From Gongronella butleri (Eukaryota; Mucoromycota; Mucoromycetes; Mucorales; Cunninghamellaceae), in NCBI GenBank assembly GCA_025201375.1, contig JAIWZP010000092.1:1-64000 (forward strand): DNA of 64,000 nt, written 5' to 3'. Position numbers and translations under genes: made by a program. Positions within the stretch are counted from its first letter, which is position 1. Every line of letters begins with the position of its first letter. Of this stretch, positions 46,146-57,586 are shown one piece after another. Below the pieces are notes generated by a model. The model was not told the DNA's origin, searched no databases, and was given only the letters and a program-made list of their open reading frames with translations.

Positions 46146-47663
46146 ATGTTCCAACAGTTTAAAAGCTATTTCCCAGCGTCCTCCAATATCAACCTGCGTT
46201 CCATAACGGACACAGTGGGGTAAGCGAGCTAATTTTGATCCTCCCCCGCCAATTGGGTGCCTTCTCACACACTTTTTTTTTTCTTAGGATGGACGAGGAC
46301 GGCTTTAAACGGTGCGTTTCAGTCAAAAGAGCACCTTTGGCAAAAAGCATTGCTTTTTGTTGTATAATGGCTGGGCGACAACATGGTCACTGATGCCTTT
46401 TTACCTGTAGGCTCAAGGCATTTGCCTCCGAATTGGCCAAAATAAATGCGCTGACACCCAATCATGCAGCAAATCAAGGCGCATCGACGTTCTCCAGTGC
46501 GCAAAACGACCCTGCAACGCGCCAATGGGTTGACACGGCCGAGCTCGTGGCCAGGTAAGCGTAGAAATGGCGGTCAGCAAGATCCCCTCTCAATTTTTTT
46601 TTGTGTGTATGGGTATTTTAGGCTACAACGAGGCTACACGGAGATCTACACGACAAATCGGCAACTCCAAGAGAAATCCATGGTGCGGTCGAGCCCGCAA
46701 ACGGGATGAAAACGCTGCGACTCACCCGTGCTTTTGCTTTTTCATAGGCGGCCGATCTATTACTAGGGCAATTGGTCGCAAATTGCGCGCAGCATCATCA
46801 CGTGTGTGCCACCATGACCGACGCCTTGAACGATATGGCATCCGTGCGCGAGAATATGGCCGCGTTGACCGCCAGCGCCAGTAAGAACCAGCACAATCAA
46901 GCACTCCTTTAAAACAATTTCATTTCCACTTTTTCTTGATTATGTAGGTGATCTAAAGACGCATCTTGCCGCACTGGATCAGCAGATTGAGCGTGTCACC
47001 ATGGAGGAGGAAAAGCACCAATTGGATCTTTGGAAACAGCGGCAAGAACAGCAATTTGCCGCAGAAATGGAGCAAAGGAGGTAAAGCTAGGAAATTTTCA
47101 AGCGTGTTACTTCGGTGCATTGGGCTCAATTCTTTTTGTTTGATGTTATTATGACACGCAGGATGGACCTCGCTGCGATGGAGCGGCAGTTGGAGCAATC
47201 GCACAAGGATCAGGAGGCGCAACAGGCACAAAAGCGACTTGAGCTCTACAATGTCACATTTGAGGCCGAGATGGAGGATTACCGACGAAGGCGCGAGACG
47301 CAGGTGTCATCTTTATACCAAGGTAAAAAAAAAAAGGGAGAAAAGAAGAAAATACAAAAAAAAGGACTCACAAACAATCATTTCCTGTTTTTTGATTTTG
47401 CAGTGAGCCAGTCAAGCTCTGGGTCACGCCCGCCGCTGTCGACCACGCTGGAGAACCTGCATATCGATGATAAGCACGCGGCAAATGACCTGGATTCGTT
47501 TTTATCTGACGAGGAGAACGAAAAACAGCAAGATACCAGCGCGACGCGTCGCCGCGCAAAGAAACCCACCCCTGCCAACCATCACGACGACGAGGACGAC
47601 GACGAGGATGACGATGGACCGGTTGTCGAGATCTTGGGCGATGAAGACTATGCTTCGGATTAG
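46146..47663 (+). CDS. Dysbindin-like coiled-coil protein (BLOC-1 subunit candidate)
   Basis: Exons 46146-46219, 46288-46311, 46411-46554, 46622-46682, 46748-46880, 46948-47080, 47162-47322 and 47404-47663 give 329 aa. The second exon is a 24-nt microexon. The core (about residues 85-245) is a long coiled coil whose heptads and charge pattern resemble metazoan dysbindin, the BLOC-1 subunit acting in endosome-to-lysosome-related-organelle sorting: LQRGYTEIYTTNRQLQEKS, LKTHLAALDQQIERVT, QQFAAEMEQRRMDLAAMERQ, LELYNVTFEAEMEDYRRRR. A DLDSFLSDEENE segment follows, then a strongly acidic end (DDEDDDEDDDGPVVEIL). The family call is by resemblance; an unrelated coiled-coil protein is possible. Convergent with the SDR gene, stops 34 bp apart. 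Confidence 0.65.
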
Positions 47664-47697
47664 AGTTTTTTTTTTTAATATTTCATGCATAAAGTCG

Positions 47698-49366
47698 CTA
47701 CATCTTCATAGATTCCTTGATCCAATCGTTGACTTGCAGCGGGGAAATGTCGCAGAGAGCGAGCATGCTAGTCCACAGTGTCTCCTGGGTGGCGTGACTG
47801 AGTGGGGATGTCGATTTGATCTTGATTGGACCGGGTAGCGCGTGCGGCATCGCATCGCTCCAATACTGCCCAGACCGTGTCTTTTCCCCATCGAGTTGCG
47901 ATAGGATCAGGTATAGAGGCGTGGCACTGCCTTCTTTGGGGGACAGCATGATCACATCAAACAACAGCCCAGTCATTGGCAGCGTAAACACCGTCGTCGA
48001 CGCAAACAAATTGGTCCGCACGGTCCCTGGATGATAGCCTGTTGCCGTTTATGAGAACAACGTGAGTCACAAGGTAAAAAAAAAAAAAAACGTGTCGCGA
48101 GTTGTTTTTCGTCTTTTTTTTTTTTTTTTTTTTTTTGCTCAATACTTACTGCTGACAGTGATTTGGCTGCCCATTGCCTGCAATTTCTGGCTGAGCATGC
48201 TTGCTGTGAGTGCAATGGCCATCTTGCTGTGTGCATAATGTGTGAGGCCATCCCAGGAGTACGCGGTGCGCGCCAACATGGGATTTAAATCGGTTGCGGC
48301 AAAAAGAGTCGAACTTGATGCAAACAAAACGTGGCCACGCTCAGGATGCATCCAGGGTAACAAAGAGAGGGACAAGAGCGTTGGAGACAGATAGTTCTAT
48401 TCGAAAAATATGAGATCATGAACACGCAATTCAGGAAAAATGTGCAATCTCGCTCGAAAATGCGCTTTTTTTTTTTTTTTTTTTTTTTTTTGGCACTCAC
48501 CGTCTGGAATTGTGTCTCGATCCCATCTTCTGTCATTGCAAACGGGATATTCATTACTCCTGCATTGTCTACAGAAGAATAAACGCGTCAATGACCCATT
48601 TTAACTCTAAAAATACGCGTTTTTACTGATGAGGACGTCGATGGAACCACGCGGATACGCGGTCTTGATATGGTCGACGAAGCGGTGGACACTCGTGTAC
48701 GAGCAGAGATCCAAAACATAAAATGAGATGCGATTGGACTTGGTGATGGCATACATTTGCTTTTGTGCTTCTTTTACAGCGGCCGGCGATCGAGATGCTA
48801 GCGGGGTGGAAAAAAAAAAAAAGGTGTACATGGATGCTGCGTCAGAGTGACACGTTGCAACAACAAAAAAAAAAAAAAAGAGCGAGTTCTTACCTAGGAT
48901 CACGTGAAACCCAGCACGAAGCAGCCCACAGGTGATTTCAAAGCCAATGCCAGCATCGCCACCTTGCCAAAAGGATAAAAAAGTGAGTAAACGGATGGGG
49001 GCGACGCGTCGCGATTTTTTTTTCATTACCTGTGATGATGGCGGTGGGCGGGCGCTCGTACTTGTGCTGGCTGCAAAGATGATCGACCATGTCCTCGATT
49101 TGCTCGCGACTCGTGGACCCGAGCAATGCACGTTTCCATAGAACAATGGCCAATGTCTCGAGCATGCCTAGCAGGTATACCTTGATAAATGTCGGCAGCG
49201 CGGCTCGGCTCACCAGGCGATTCGCTCTGTCCATGAAAGTGGCGGCCGTCAAACTCGTCTCGATGGGCGTGCAGTGGTCCTTTTGCGCGTTCCCCCGCGC
49301 AAGAAGAATCGCGCTATACAGCACAACCACCAACAGAGCCAAAAGAAGGTAGATCCACGTCGCCAT
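47698..49366 (-). CDS. Membrane-anchored short-chain dehydrogenase/reductase
   Basis: NAD(P)(H)-dependent oxidoreductase of the classical SDR type, closest in style to retinol-dehydrogenase/DHRS proteins. Exons 49366-49030, 48962-48894, 48797-48627, 48568-48501, 48396-48150 and 48038-47698 give 410 aa. A transmembrane anchor (WIYLLLALLVVVLYSAILLA) opens the protein, followed by a second hydrophobic stretch near 60. The cofactor motif is ITGGDAGIGFE, split by intron 1. ASRSP follows beta-2 and NNAGVMNIPF is the NNAG motif. The catalytic tyrosine and lysine are in HYAHSKMA (YxxxK), and the upstream serine is in ASSSTLF. After PGTVRTNLF the C-terminal 100 residues are family-specific. Substrate unknown. 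Confidence 0.9.
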
Positions 49367-50137
49367 GGCCACCAGGGCAAAAAATGAAAAATAAGACAAA
49401 AAGAAAGGGGTCCCAGGACCATTCTTTTTTTCAGACAAAACGACCTCTTGCTTTGCCTTTTGAGAATTTGAAACGCCGCCCTTGTGACACCCTGCTGCTC
49501 GTGCCTTTTTGACGCGCGTTTTCGTCACTTTTGTCTTCTCACGCCATCAAATGGCCATTTACCCCACGATGTGAGCGCCCAATGGCGTGCATGTGCATCT
49601 TTTTTGTTTTATTTTGGCGTGCTCAGACAACACGAGCTCGATGGGGGCTTGAGGCGATCGCGCGTTTTATGAGTATCGCCATTTTGCCACCCACGGCGTT
49701 TGATCTCTATTTTTTTTTTTTTTTTTTTTTCGTGGCCGTGTGTTGTAAAAAGGCAAATAGGAGCCGCAATTGACCCTGAAAGGGATGGAACAATGCTCGT
49801 TTTTTTATTTGGGGAGCGCTTCCCCCTTGTGTTGGCTGTCCATCCTCATCCCTGAGTCGCGGGCTTCGATGAGGTGCCCCCTCCTCCTTTTTTTTTCTTT
49901 GTTTAACCACGCTCGCCTCCTTGTCATTGTATTTTGATACTTTTCATCCATCTTTTTTATTTTTTATTTTTTTTTCCTTTGTTGCTTTTGATTCTCTTTC
50001 TTTCTCCCTTGTCATTCACTGTATTTTTAATCAGGCCCTGACTTTTCTTGTGGCATTCCAGTTTTTTTATTTTTTAAAAAAGACATCAGTGCTCTTTCTC
50101 CAATCTTTTTTTTTATCTCATTTTTTTCGCGTCTTTC
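49367..50137. promoter_or_regulatory. Divergent intergenic region, SDR / CH-kinase
   Basis: 770 bp with very T-rich stretches (49711-49730, 49951-50130). The 180 bp before the kinase ATG are almost pure pyrimidine on the plus strand, a likely leader. No TATA element stands out and no coding region was recognised. Confidence 0.45.
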
Positions 50138-53100
50138 ATGTCGTTGTCTCCCGCCAAACCGGTCGCGAGTGCCACCCATCGTCGGGCGTGGACGGGTGAC
50201 GCGCTTGTCCACGACAAGCTGCGTGAGCAACAAGAGCTCAAAGAGGAAGCCAGCGCCATTGACTTTATCCGCGCGGTCCTGGACGTCGCGCTGCAGCCAG
50301 CGGATCTTCAGGATGCTCTAAAAGACGGCATCCTGTTATGCAAGTAAGCAGATCATCCCGGATTCTCCTTTGCCAAGTCGCAATTGCCGCTCATGCTTCT
50401 TTTTTTTTTTTTTTTGGGTGTTTTCTTGTGCAACAAACATAGACTGATCAACATCATTGCGCCAGGCACTATCAAGCATGTTGGCCAAAAGGACGTGACT
50501 TTTGTCAAGGCAAGGCATTGAGACCAAAAAAAAAAAAAAAGGAGGATGCTGTAATCTTGAAATCTCATTGTCATGCGCATCTAATGTTCATTTAATCGAT
50601 AGATGGACAACATCACCAGCTTTTTACAAGGCGCCAGGCAGGTAATTTCACGAGCAGAAGAAGGAGGCGTGCAAAGCGAGGGATGGAACAGGCAACGAGG
50701 GAGCACTTTTTTTTATTCTAAACTCACCTTTTTAAAAAACTTGCGCGCGTCCTCAAAGATTGGCATGGCGGAAACGCAACTTTTTGAAACAAGCGACCTT
50801 TTTGATGGCAAGAATATGCCAGCGGTAAGTAAAAAACGAAGAAAAAAAATCAAAAAGAATCGAAAGGGGGGAAGAGGGCGCGGCGCCGCTGGCTCCATGT
50901 GGCATTGTCCATTCTCACGCTTCCTCTCCAATAACAAAAGGTGATCAAGACAATCTTGGCGTTGGAGCAACGAACACAGCAAGCTTCGGAGCAGGAAATT
51001 TGCGCCTTGCAGGTGCAAGACGCGGACGCGCCAGGTAAGCGGGAGACGAAATCGCAGGCGGGCTGCGAAAAGAATGAAGAGGGCAAAGGGGGGGGGGAGG
51101 AATTGGAGTGAGGAGATGGAGTGAGAAAAAAAAGAAGAGGAGAAGTACATCATCTTGCTTTTTTGTGCTTTTTCCCCTTGCTTTTTTTTTTCCAATGTGA
51201 CAAGCTGACGCCTCCTTTTTTTTTTTTTTATTCCATGACCCTCACTCTCCTGCTTTGGCTCAGGCGACAGATTTGGACAATCAGGACAGGGCATGATACC
51301 CGAAAAAGGCGACGTGGACGACGACATTGACAATGAGACGACATCGGCGCTGAAAATGAAGAAAAAGTGCGACACGGTGGACGAGCGCATGCTTTCGTCG
51401 ATGGCGTCGTCACTGTCGTTGCGTTCCGACGCGTCGTCTACCAACCCACCGACGCCATTGACGCAATTGGCACCACGCCGCCGCCCGCAGTCCATGGCAG
51501 CGCGGCCGCCCAAATCGCCGCTGCGCATTAGCCAATGCCGATCGCAAGAGGAGCTTTCTATTCAGACAACCGCATCCACGTCCTCCGAATTACGCCGCCC
51601 ATCGGCACCTACGCTGTCATCCACCACCACCACGCTCGTCACCTCGCGCGACGAGTGGAATTCCAGCGAATTCACCGCCATGTCGCGGTCATCGTCACAA
51701 ACCTCCTACACATCCATGTCATCCACCGACTCCACCATGCCAAAGACACCAAATTCGCCCCTGACCACCGCCACAAACAAAACAACAGGCTCAAACACTT
51801 CCAGTGCCGCAACAGAGCCCAAAAAGAAGAGAAATCAAAACAAACGATTCACTCTGCCGCGCCAGCGCCCCGCGATAAACACAGACGACAACCTTTCAAA
51901 GCCGCCCTCCGGCAGCCTCGGCCATGCCAGCAAAAATGCGTGGATGTCATCGCAAAAGTCGCGCTACGTCGCCAATGAAAAGATGCTCCTAAAGAGTCAC
52001 GATGCACAATACGTAACGTTTCCCCTCTCTTTTTTTCATTTTATCATCTCATTTTTTTTATTATTCATCGTAGCAACTGGGCAATTGCATCGGAAGCGGC
52101 CAATTTGGCTCAGTTTACAGGTAAAAATATCAAAAGTGCGATGTTTTCATCATTTCTCACATTTTTTTTTTTTTTTCAGGGCGCTCGATCTTGGAACGGG
52201 TGAAGTTGTCGCTGTCAAGCGCATCAAAGTGTCTCAGGGCGAGCTCGATGATGAAATCACGGTAAAAAGCACGTCCATGATCACTTTTTGTAGTCATTTC
52301 TCACACTATTTTTAACGCGCTTTTTAGAAAGAAATTGAGCTTCTCAAGACACTGACGCATTCCAATGTCATTTGTTACCTGGGCTTCATCCGCAGCAAGC
52401 ACCACATGAATATCATTTTGGAATATGCCGAGAATGGGTCGCTGAAATCGACACTAAAATCCTTTGGCGCGTTCCCTGAGAAGCTGGTGTGCTCCTTTTG
52501 CGTCAAGATCCTGCAGGGGCTGGAATATCTCCATAGCAACGACGTAGGTTGCGACATGGGAGAAGACAACGGAAAGAGTAGGGGCTCAAGAAAAGATCCT
52601 TTTTTATTCTAGGTCGTGCACTGCGATCTCAAAGCCGCCAATATCCTCACCACAAAGACCGGCGACGTCAAGCTCTCGGATTTTGGCGTCTCGCTCAATC
52701 TCAAAATCAAGCCTGCAAGCACAGAAACCGTCGCTGGCACGCCCAATTGGAGTAAAAAACAGCAAAATTACCAAAAGAAAGCATTGGATAATCTAACCCC
52801 CCCTTTTTTTTTTAAAAAAAAAGTGGCGCCCGAGGTGATCCAACTCAAAGGCGCGTCACCAAAATCAGACATTTGGTAAGTTTCCATAGAAGCCAATGAG
52901 CAAATTTTCTAATTTTTCGCCATTAGGTCGCTTGGATGCACATTGATTGAGCTTGTGACGGGCAAGCCGCCTTATGCGGATCTCGTGCAAATGTCGACCA
53001 TGTTCCGCATTGTCGAGGACGAGTACCCGCCGCTACCAAAGACGGCTTCCGAGGAGATGCGCAGCTTTTTGCTCTGTTGCTTTCAAAAGAACCCGGACGA

Positions 53101-54116
53101 CCGCCCGACGGCTGCGCAATTGAAAAATCATTTGTGGCTCTGGAAGAACCGCAAGCAAATGAAGCGCAATCGCACATATTCGCGCGGCCTTGCGGGCGCC
53201 GTCAGCCCATCGTCGTCGCGACATTCGTTTACGTCGTATTCGACCGTCGCGACACACGCCATGGAGCAATGCCCGTCGTCCTGCTCGTCGCAGCATCATC
53301 ATCACGACACGGGGGCAGCCTCCATCCCCATGTCGGGCTCCATGTCGCCCTGGGGCTACCCAATGCGCGCCGACGCCGTGTCCCCGCCGCCACAGATCCA
53401 CGCTACCCCTCCGCCAGCGCAGAGCGCGGCACAGGCATTACGCTCGTTTGGTTTGCCAAGCGACTACATCACGCATCGCTTCGTCGACACCTCGTTTGGC
53501 AAATGTAAACAATTGCTCCTCTATTGTCATGATGCCCCATGGCTCACTTTTTTTTTTGTCGTTTTAGCTGTCGAGTGCAAGGTGTGCAATGACGTGATTA
53601 TTAACAGGGCCACATTCTGCCAAGGTAAAACCACTGGGAAAATGCATTTTGGAAACCAATTCTTTTTTTTTTTTTTTGCTGCCGTTCAGCGTGTGCCCTT
53701 GTGTGCCACGAGACATGCAAAAAGCTCGCATTCTCGTGCCCACCGACCGTCATGAATCAGCAGCCCTCCTATGATGTAAGAACACGCGGCTAGTAAAAAA
53801 AAAAAAAAAAAAAAGAGCTGACGCGCTTCTTTTTCTTTAAAAGTGGATCTTTTCGGCCAAGGTGTACAACCAAGATCAGGGCCAGGGGGGTGCGCATTCG
53901 TCGCCACGTTCACGCATGCCGTCGCAATCTCCATCGACGTACTCCATGACCAATCATCCACACGCGAGCAGCATCCAGCGCTACGCCGAGGCCCTGGGGC
54001 TGACTGAGCAGGAACAAGAAGCCCTGTGCAACAATCCAGCCTTGCTGACACACACTATGCTCTTGGAAAAGACGGATCAGACCGCCATGCAGCGCCTGTT
54101 GAAAAAACAGGCTTAA
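50138..54116 (+). CDS. CH domain + Cdc15/SepH-like protein kinase + C1 domain fusion
   Basis: Fifteen exons: 50138-50343, 50443-50509, 50603-50641, 50759-50824, 50941-51034, 51264-52012, 52074-52120, 52180-52261, 52328-52543, 52613-52751, 52824-52875, 52927-53504, 53568-53624, 53690-53775, 53844-54116; 916 aa. Residues 35-145 form a calponin-homology domain ([37 protein letters not shown]). A low-complexity Ser/Thr linker follows. The kinase domain spans about 406-660: [42 protein letters not shown]. The ANILTTK block is a hallmark of Cdc15/Cdc7/SepH and MAP3K-epsilon kinases that control cytokinesis. The HRD arginine is replaced by Cys. A C1-like zinc domain (about 767-815) has H-x12-C-x2-C-x10-C-x2-C-x4-H-x2-C-x6-C. 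The exon 2 donor is probably GC (AAG|GCAAGG at 50510). Confidence 0.9.
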
Positions 54117-54639
54117 TCATTGCCTGTTTCTTGCATTGCGACCGCGTCCGTCTTTTGTTTTTTTTTTTTGTCTCTGTATCTACTTTTTTTGTCGTCTTCA
54201 GCAGTTGTTTTCTTGCAAAAATGTCATACAATAAAGTCTTGATTTCCCGGCAATTGCCTAGAGTAGACTTTTTTGAGAGTTGCTTTTTCATTCCTCTCTC
54301 TCCCAAGAACCGGCATAGCGCTTTCAAGTTTTGCGCTGTGCCTTTGTTGAGCATGACAAACAAGTGGACCAAACACGGCACGGACTGAATGCCTGGAACG
54401 TCCACAATAGCAAAATGTTGCCTTTTATACGACAATGCTTTCAATTATATAGCAATGCATGAGTTAAATCACGCCAAATTCAATGGAGATGTTCTTTTGC
54501 GTCTCTGAGACACATGCTAGGCTTGTATTAATGGCAAACAGTTTACGCAACTTGCCGATAAAATCCAAGTTTAAGCCAATTTTACGTTTTTGGGTCATTT
54601 GTCGTCGGAATCATAGTTTACACGTATGTTTACACTATA

Positions 54640-55330
54640 GACCAGACAGTTCCACCCGTTCTCGTTCGAATAAGTCCACTCTTGTGCCTCTGTGGCGACT
54701 GGATGACGCGCAATCACCATTTTCAAAAGTCACGAATTTTCCAAGGGGTGCAGTCGAGGATTTGAAAAGGATGGGATTTAGGTCCTCAGATCGCCACGCC
54801 ATCCAACCACATAGTGAGCGAACTCGAATAACCAATAAAATGACAATAAAACACGGGGATCAATCGACTGGGTGTCAAGAAAAACGCAAAAAGTTGCTAA
54901 TTTTCGTCACAAGGCGAACTCAATGAGGATTGGTCGCAGCGCCTTGAAAGTAGCCTCATCAGAAAGAGCATGGCTCGCTGCGTACGTGGACCTTTTGGCA
55001 AAATCAACGCGCGTCAAAATTTATTATGAAATTTGACGCGTCAAAGAAGCGCATCATTTTAGTTGTTCCTGCGCGCTTTTTTGCATCAACGCCATGCATC
55101 TGGAGTGTCTCTTATGAATGGACGCGTCGGCGTCGCGCTAAGACGCCTTCTTCACGTGCAAATCGCGGTTGAAATTACGTCGAAATTTTCTCATTGCTCG
55201 TCACCGAGCTAATGGACTGCTCTCCTTTTTTGTCATTTTGTCGGTTTTGCGAAGCGGCCGTGCTTGTGTGCAAGGTTGGTGGAATTCTGGAGACCCATTT
55301 TTTCAATTTTTGGTTTGGGCACCGATCAGG
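54640..55330 (+). repeat. Dispersed repeat R3, copy 3 (about 690 bp)
   Basis: Aligns with 21340-22045 along its length, same orientation: GTTCTCGTTCGAATAAGTCC, AATTTTCCAAGGGGTGCAGT, GCGCCTTGAAAGTAGCCTCA, TCAGAAAGAGCA, TTTGACGCGTCAAAGAAGCGC, then the TTTTTTGTCATTTTGTCGGT block. Confidence 0.8.
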
Positions 55331-55687
55331 CCCTTTTCACTGGGCCAAACTCGAGGTTATTTGATTGCCCTAAAAGTGAGGTCATTTAAGGCTTTGACGT
55401 CAAATTCGCGCCTGTGGAGTAAAAAACCGGGAGATCCATAAGGTAGTTCACGAGCAATTCGCAATTTAAGATATTTTTGAGAAAAAGAACGATTTCTCTG
55501 TCAGTTTTGGCTGCACAGCAGTAAAACCTTGGTCATCCGGTGCGGTGAATGATTCTGCATCGTTTGTTCTGGCAACATGTCCCGCTTCGTGGAAGCCATT
55601 GCCTAGGTAATCACGTTTAAAGTGGTTTGCACCTCTTTTTTTTTTTTTTTTTTTTTACGAAGTCTTGCCGTTGCTCGCATCCAGGCA

Positions 55688-55695
55688 TATTTAAA
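55688..55695 (+). promoter_or_regulatory. TATA-like element upstream of the PSMG4-like gene
   Basis: TATTTAAA, 69-77 bp upstream of the ATG at 55765, a normal spacing for a fungal core promoter. Confidence 0.45.
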
Positions 55696-55764
55696 GTCCG
55701 CCTCGGAAAGGGGTTACGCATGTTTGAATCTTTTCCACTACTTTATTCCTTTCAACGATCCACA

Positions 55765-56399
55765 ATGGCCGAACCTCAGTTTCTAGTGCACCGCGCGACG
55801 CACATGTACATGTCTGAGCCCGTGTATTTCCAGATCACGCAAATGAACAAGAGCCAGCTGATCTGGGTGGGCCAGTCTGCTGGCAAAATGGGCCAGCTGG
55901 CCGTGGCCATGCCTGCCTTGCGCTCGGATGTAACGACACAGCACACCCAAACGCGACAAACAAAACTGAAACACGCGCTTTTCTCTCTTTTTTTAGGACG
56001 TGCCGTCGGCCACGACGGTCCTGGGTCACGATATCATGGAGCGCAGCCGCAATCTTGCGCGACGCCTTGGTAAGAATATCGAAAAATGAGAAAAGCTGGC
56101 CTTGTTCGCGTTTTTCGCGTGTCGCCTTTGAGATCAAAGTTGACGCGCTTACAGTGCGCCGTGGGCTGTGTGTGCACGAAAAAAAAAAGAGGGAAACGAG
56201 TTGCATGCGCTGCTTGGTAAGCAGCATTTCGTGTTTTTTGCCCCCCTGATTCGCCCTATTTTTTTTTCTTGTCATTCTTGCAGCAATCAAGTACAAGGAG
56301 CAATTCTTCGTGAGTCTGGATCTTGCGAGCCAGGATGAGCTCCTATTTGTGTTTGTGGAAAAAAAGCTCCAAGAATTGATCAAGTCGACCATGACGTGA
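55765..56399 (+). CDS. Proteasome assembly chaperone 4 (PSMG4/Pba4-like)
   Basis: Small chaperone that, with PSMG3/Pba3, assists assembly of the 20S proteasome alpha ring. Exons 55765-55929, 55997-56069 and 56284-56399 give 117 aa (human PSMG4 is 123). The pattern FLVHRATHMYMSEPVYFQIT, then QLIWVGQSAGKMGQLAVAMP, then SATTVLGHDIMERSRNLARR matches the family's beta-sandwich and the conserved T.L position. It ends QFFVSLDLASQDELLFVFVE with a short helix. Intron 2 (56070-56283) is longer than average. The start has CACA before the ATG. Confidence 0.85.
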
Positions 56400-57392
56400 T
56401 TTGTGCCCCTTTTGATTCAAGTTTTCTCCCCCCTTGCATCCGCATCCCGCTGGACCTGACTTGCGCGCCCGCGCTCGCGCGCGCTCACGCTCCCCCTTTT
56501 TTCATTGTCATTCATCGTATACCTTCCCCCATCAAATCGATCCAATTGAATGCAAAAAAGCAACTAAAACACATGTGCAAAGGAAATGACGTATTTGTAT
56601 GAATGATGTGCGCGTGGCAAAAAGTGAAAAAGGGGTTAGAAATTAGCACTGGGCTCGTTTTTTTCGTGTCACACCCAGTGTCATTTTGGCTTGTTTGTTG
56701 GTGGCAAGCCAACTTTTTTTTTTTTTTTATCTGCCTCGTGGAAGTTTGACTGGACTCCGCCAGAGTTGCATGACGACTTGGCCTCCGAACTTTATGCCAT
56801 CCTTGGTCCCAAACTTTATCACGGTCATGGGCATCTTTGGATCATGATTATCGTCTCTCGCGTCCAAAAAATCTCGCCAAAACGAGCGTGTGAATGGGCC
56901 AATTGCTACATTTGCCTCATCATGCAGTGTCTTGGCGCATTCAGCTGCACTTTGGGAGAGAGATGGGGACAAACAGAGTATGTTTGAGGCTTGAGAAAAG
57001 ATGCATCTTGGCGCATGATGTTGGGATCGACCTTTTGTTTCGCCCTTTTTGTGTGACGCTGTCATCTTTTTTTGTTTTTTGTTTTTGGGCAAGTGGGGGT
57101 GTCAAATGCAAGCTTACTTCATGCGGAACTCAATTGAAGGTTTAAACGGCACGATGGCGGACCGGAGATGACGGATGAGGTAAAGCAAGATGTTGATTTT
57201 ATTAAATGTCATGGCGATTGGAAAAGTTGTATGATATACAATGCGAGAGAATGGAGGGGAGAGGGAACCTTCTACATGTGGAATAGACAAGAATGCGTGG
57301 AATTGAGTTGAAAAAAGGAGGGGGTGTAAGGCGGGGTATTCATCAAAAAAAGCCGCGTCGCCCAAAGTAATGGCTTTTTTTTTTCATCTTGT
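56400..57392. other. Intergenic between PSMG4-like and RhoGEF genes
   Basis: About 1 kb. An A/T-rich segment with TTTAATAAAATC on the minus strand (about 57200) is the likely RhoGEF polyadenylation region. The minus-strand reading 56727-56955 has protein-like composition without a gene model (see findings). Confidence 0.45.
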
Positions 57393-57555
57393 CTATTGCT
57401 GACAATTGTTCATGGCCATGGCCAGCGCCGACAGGGATTTGAGAGATCTTTCAAGATTGGGATCGACGCGTTCCGAGTATTTCATCAGATCTAAATTAAA
57501 AAAAATTTTTTTGTCAATTGGCGGTGTTTTTCGCGCGACCATTCCATCTTTTTGT

Positions 57556-57586
<31 letters not shown>

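Larger units (their letters stand above)
54117..55764. other. Intergenic with R3 copy 3
   Basis: 3' flank of the kinase gene, then R3 (54640-55330). A region at 55450-55510 weakly resembles R2. A T run (about 55636-55657) lies upstream of the PSMG4-like gene. No gene recognised. Confidence 0.6.
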
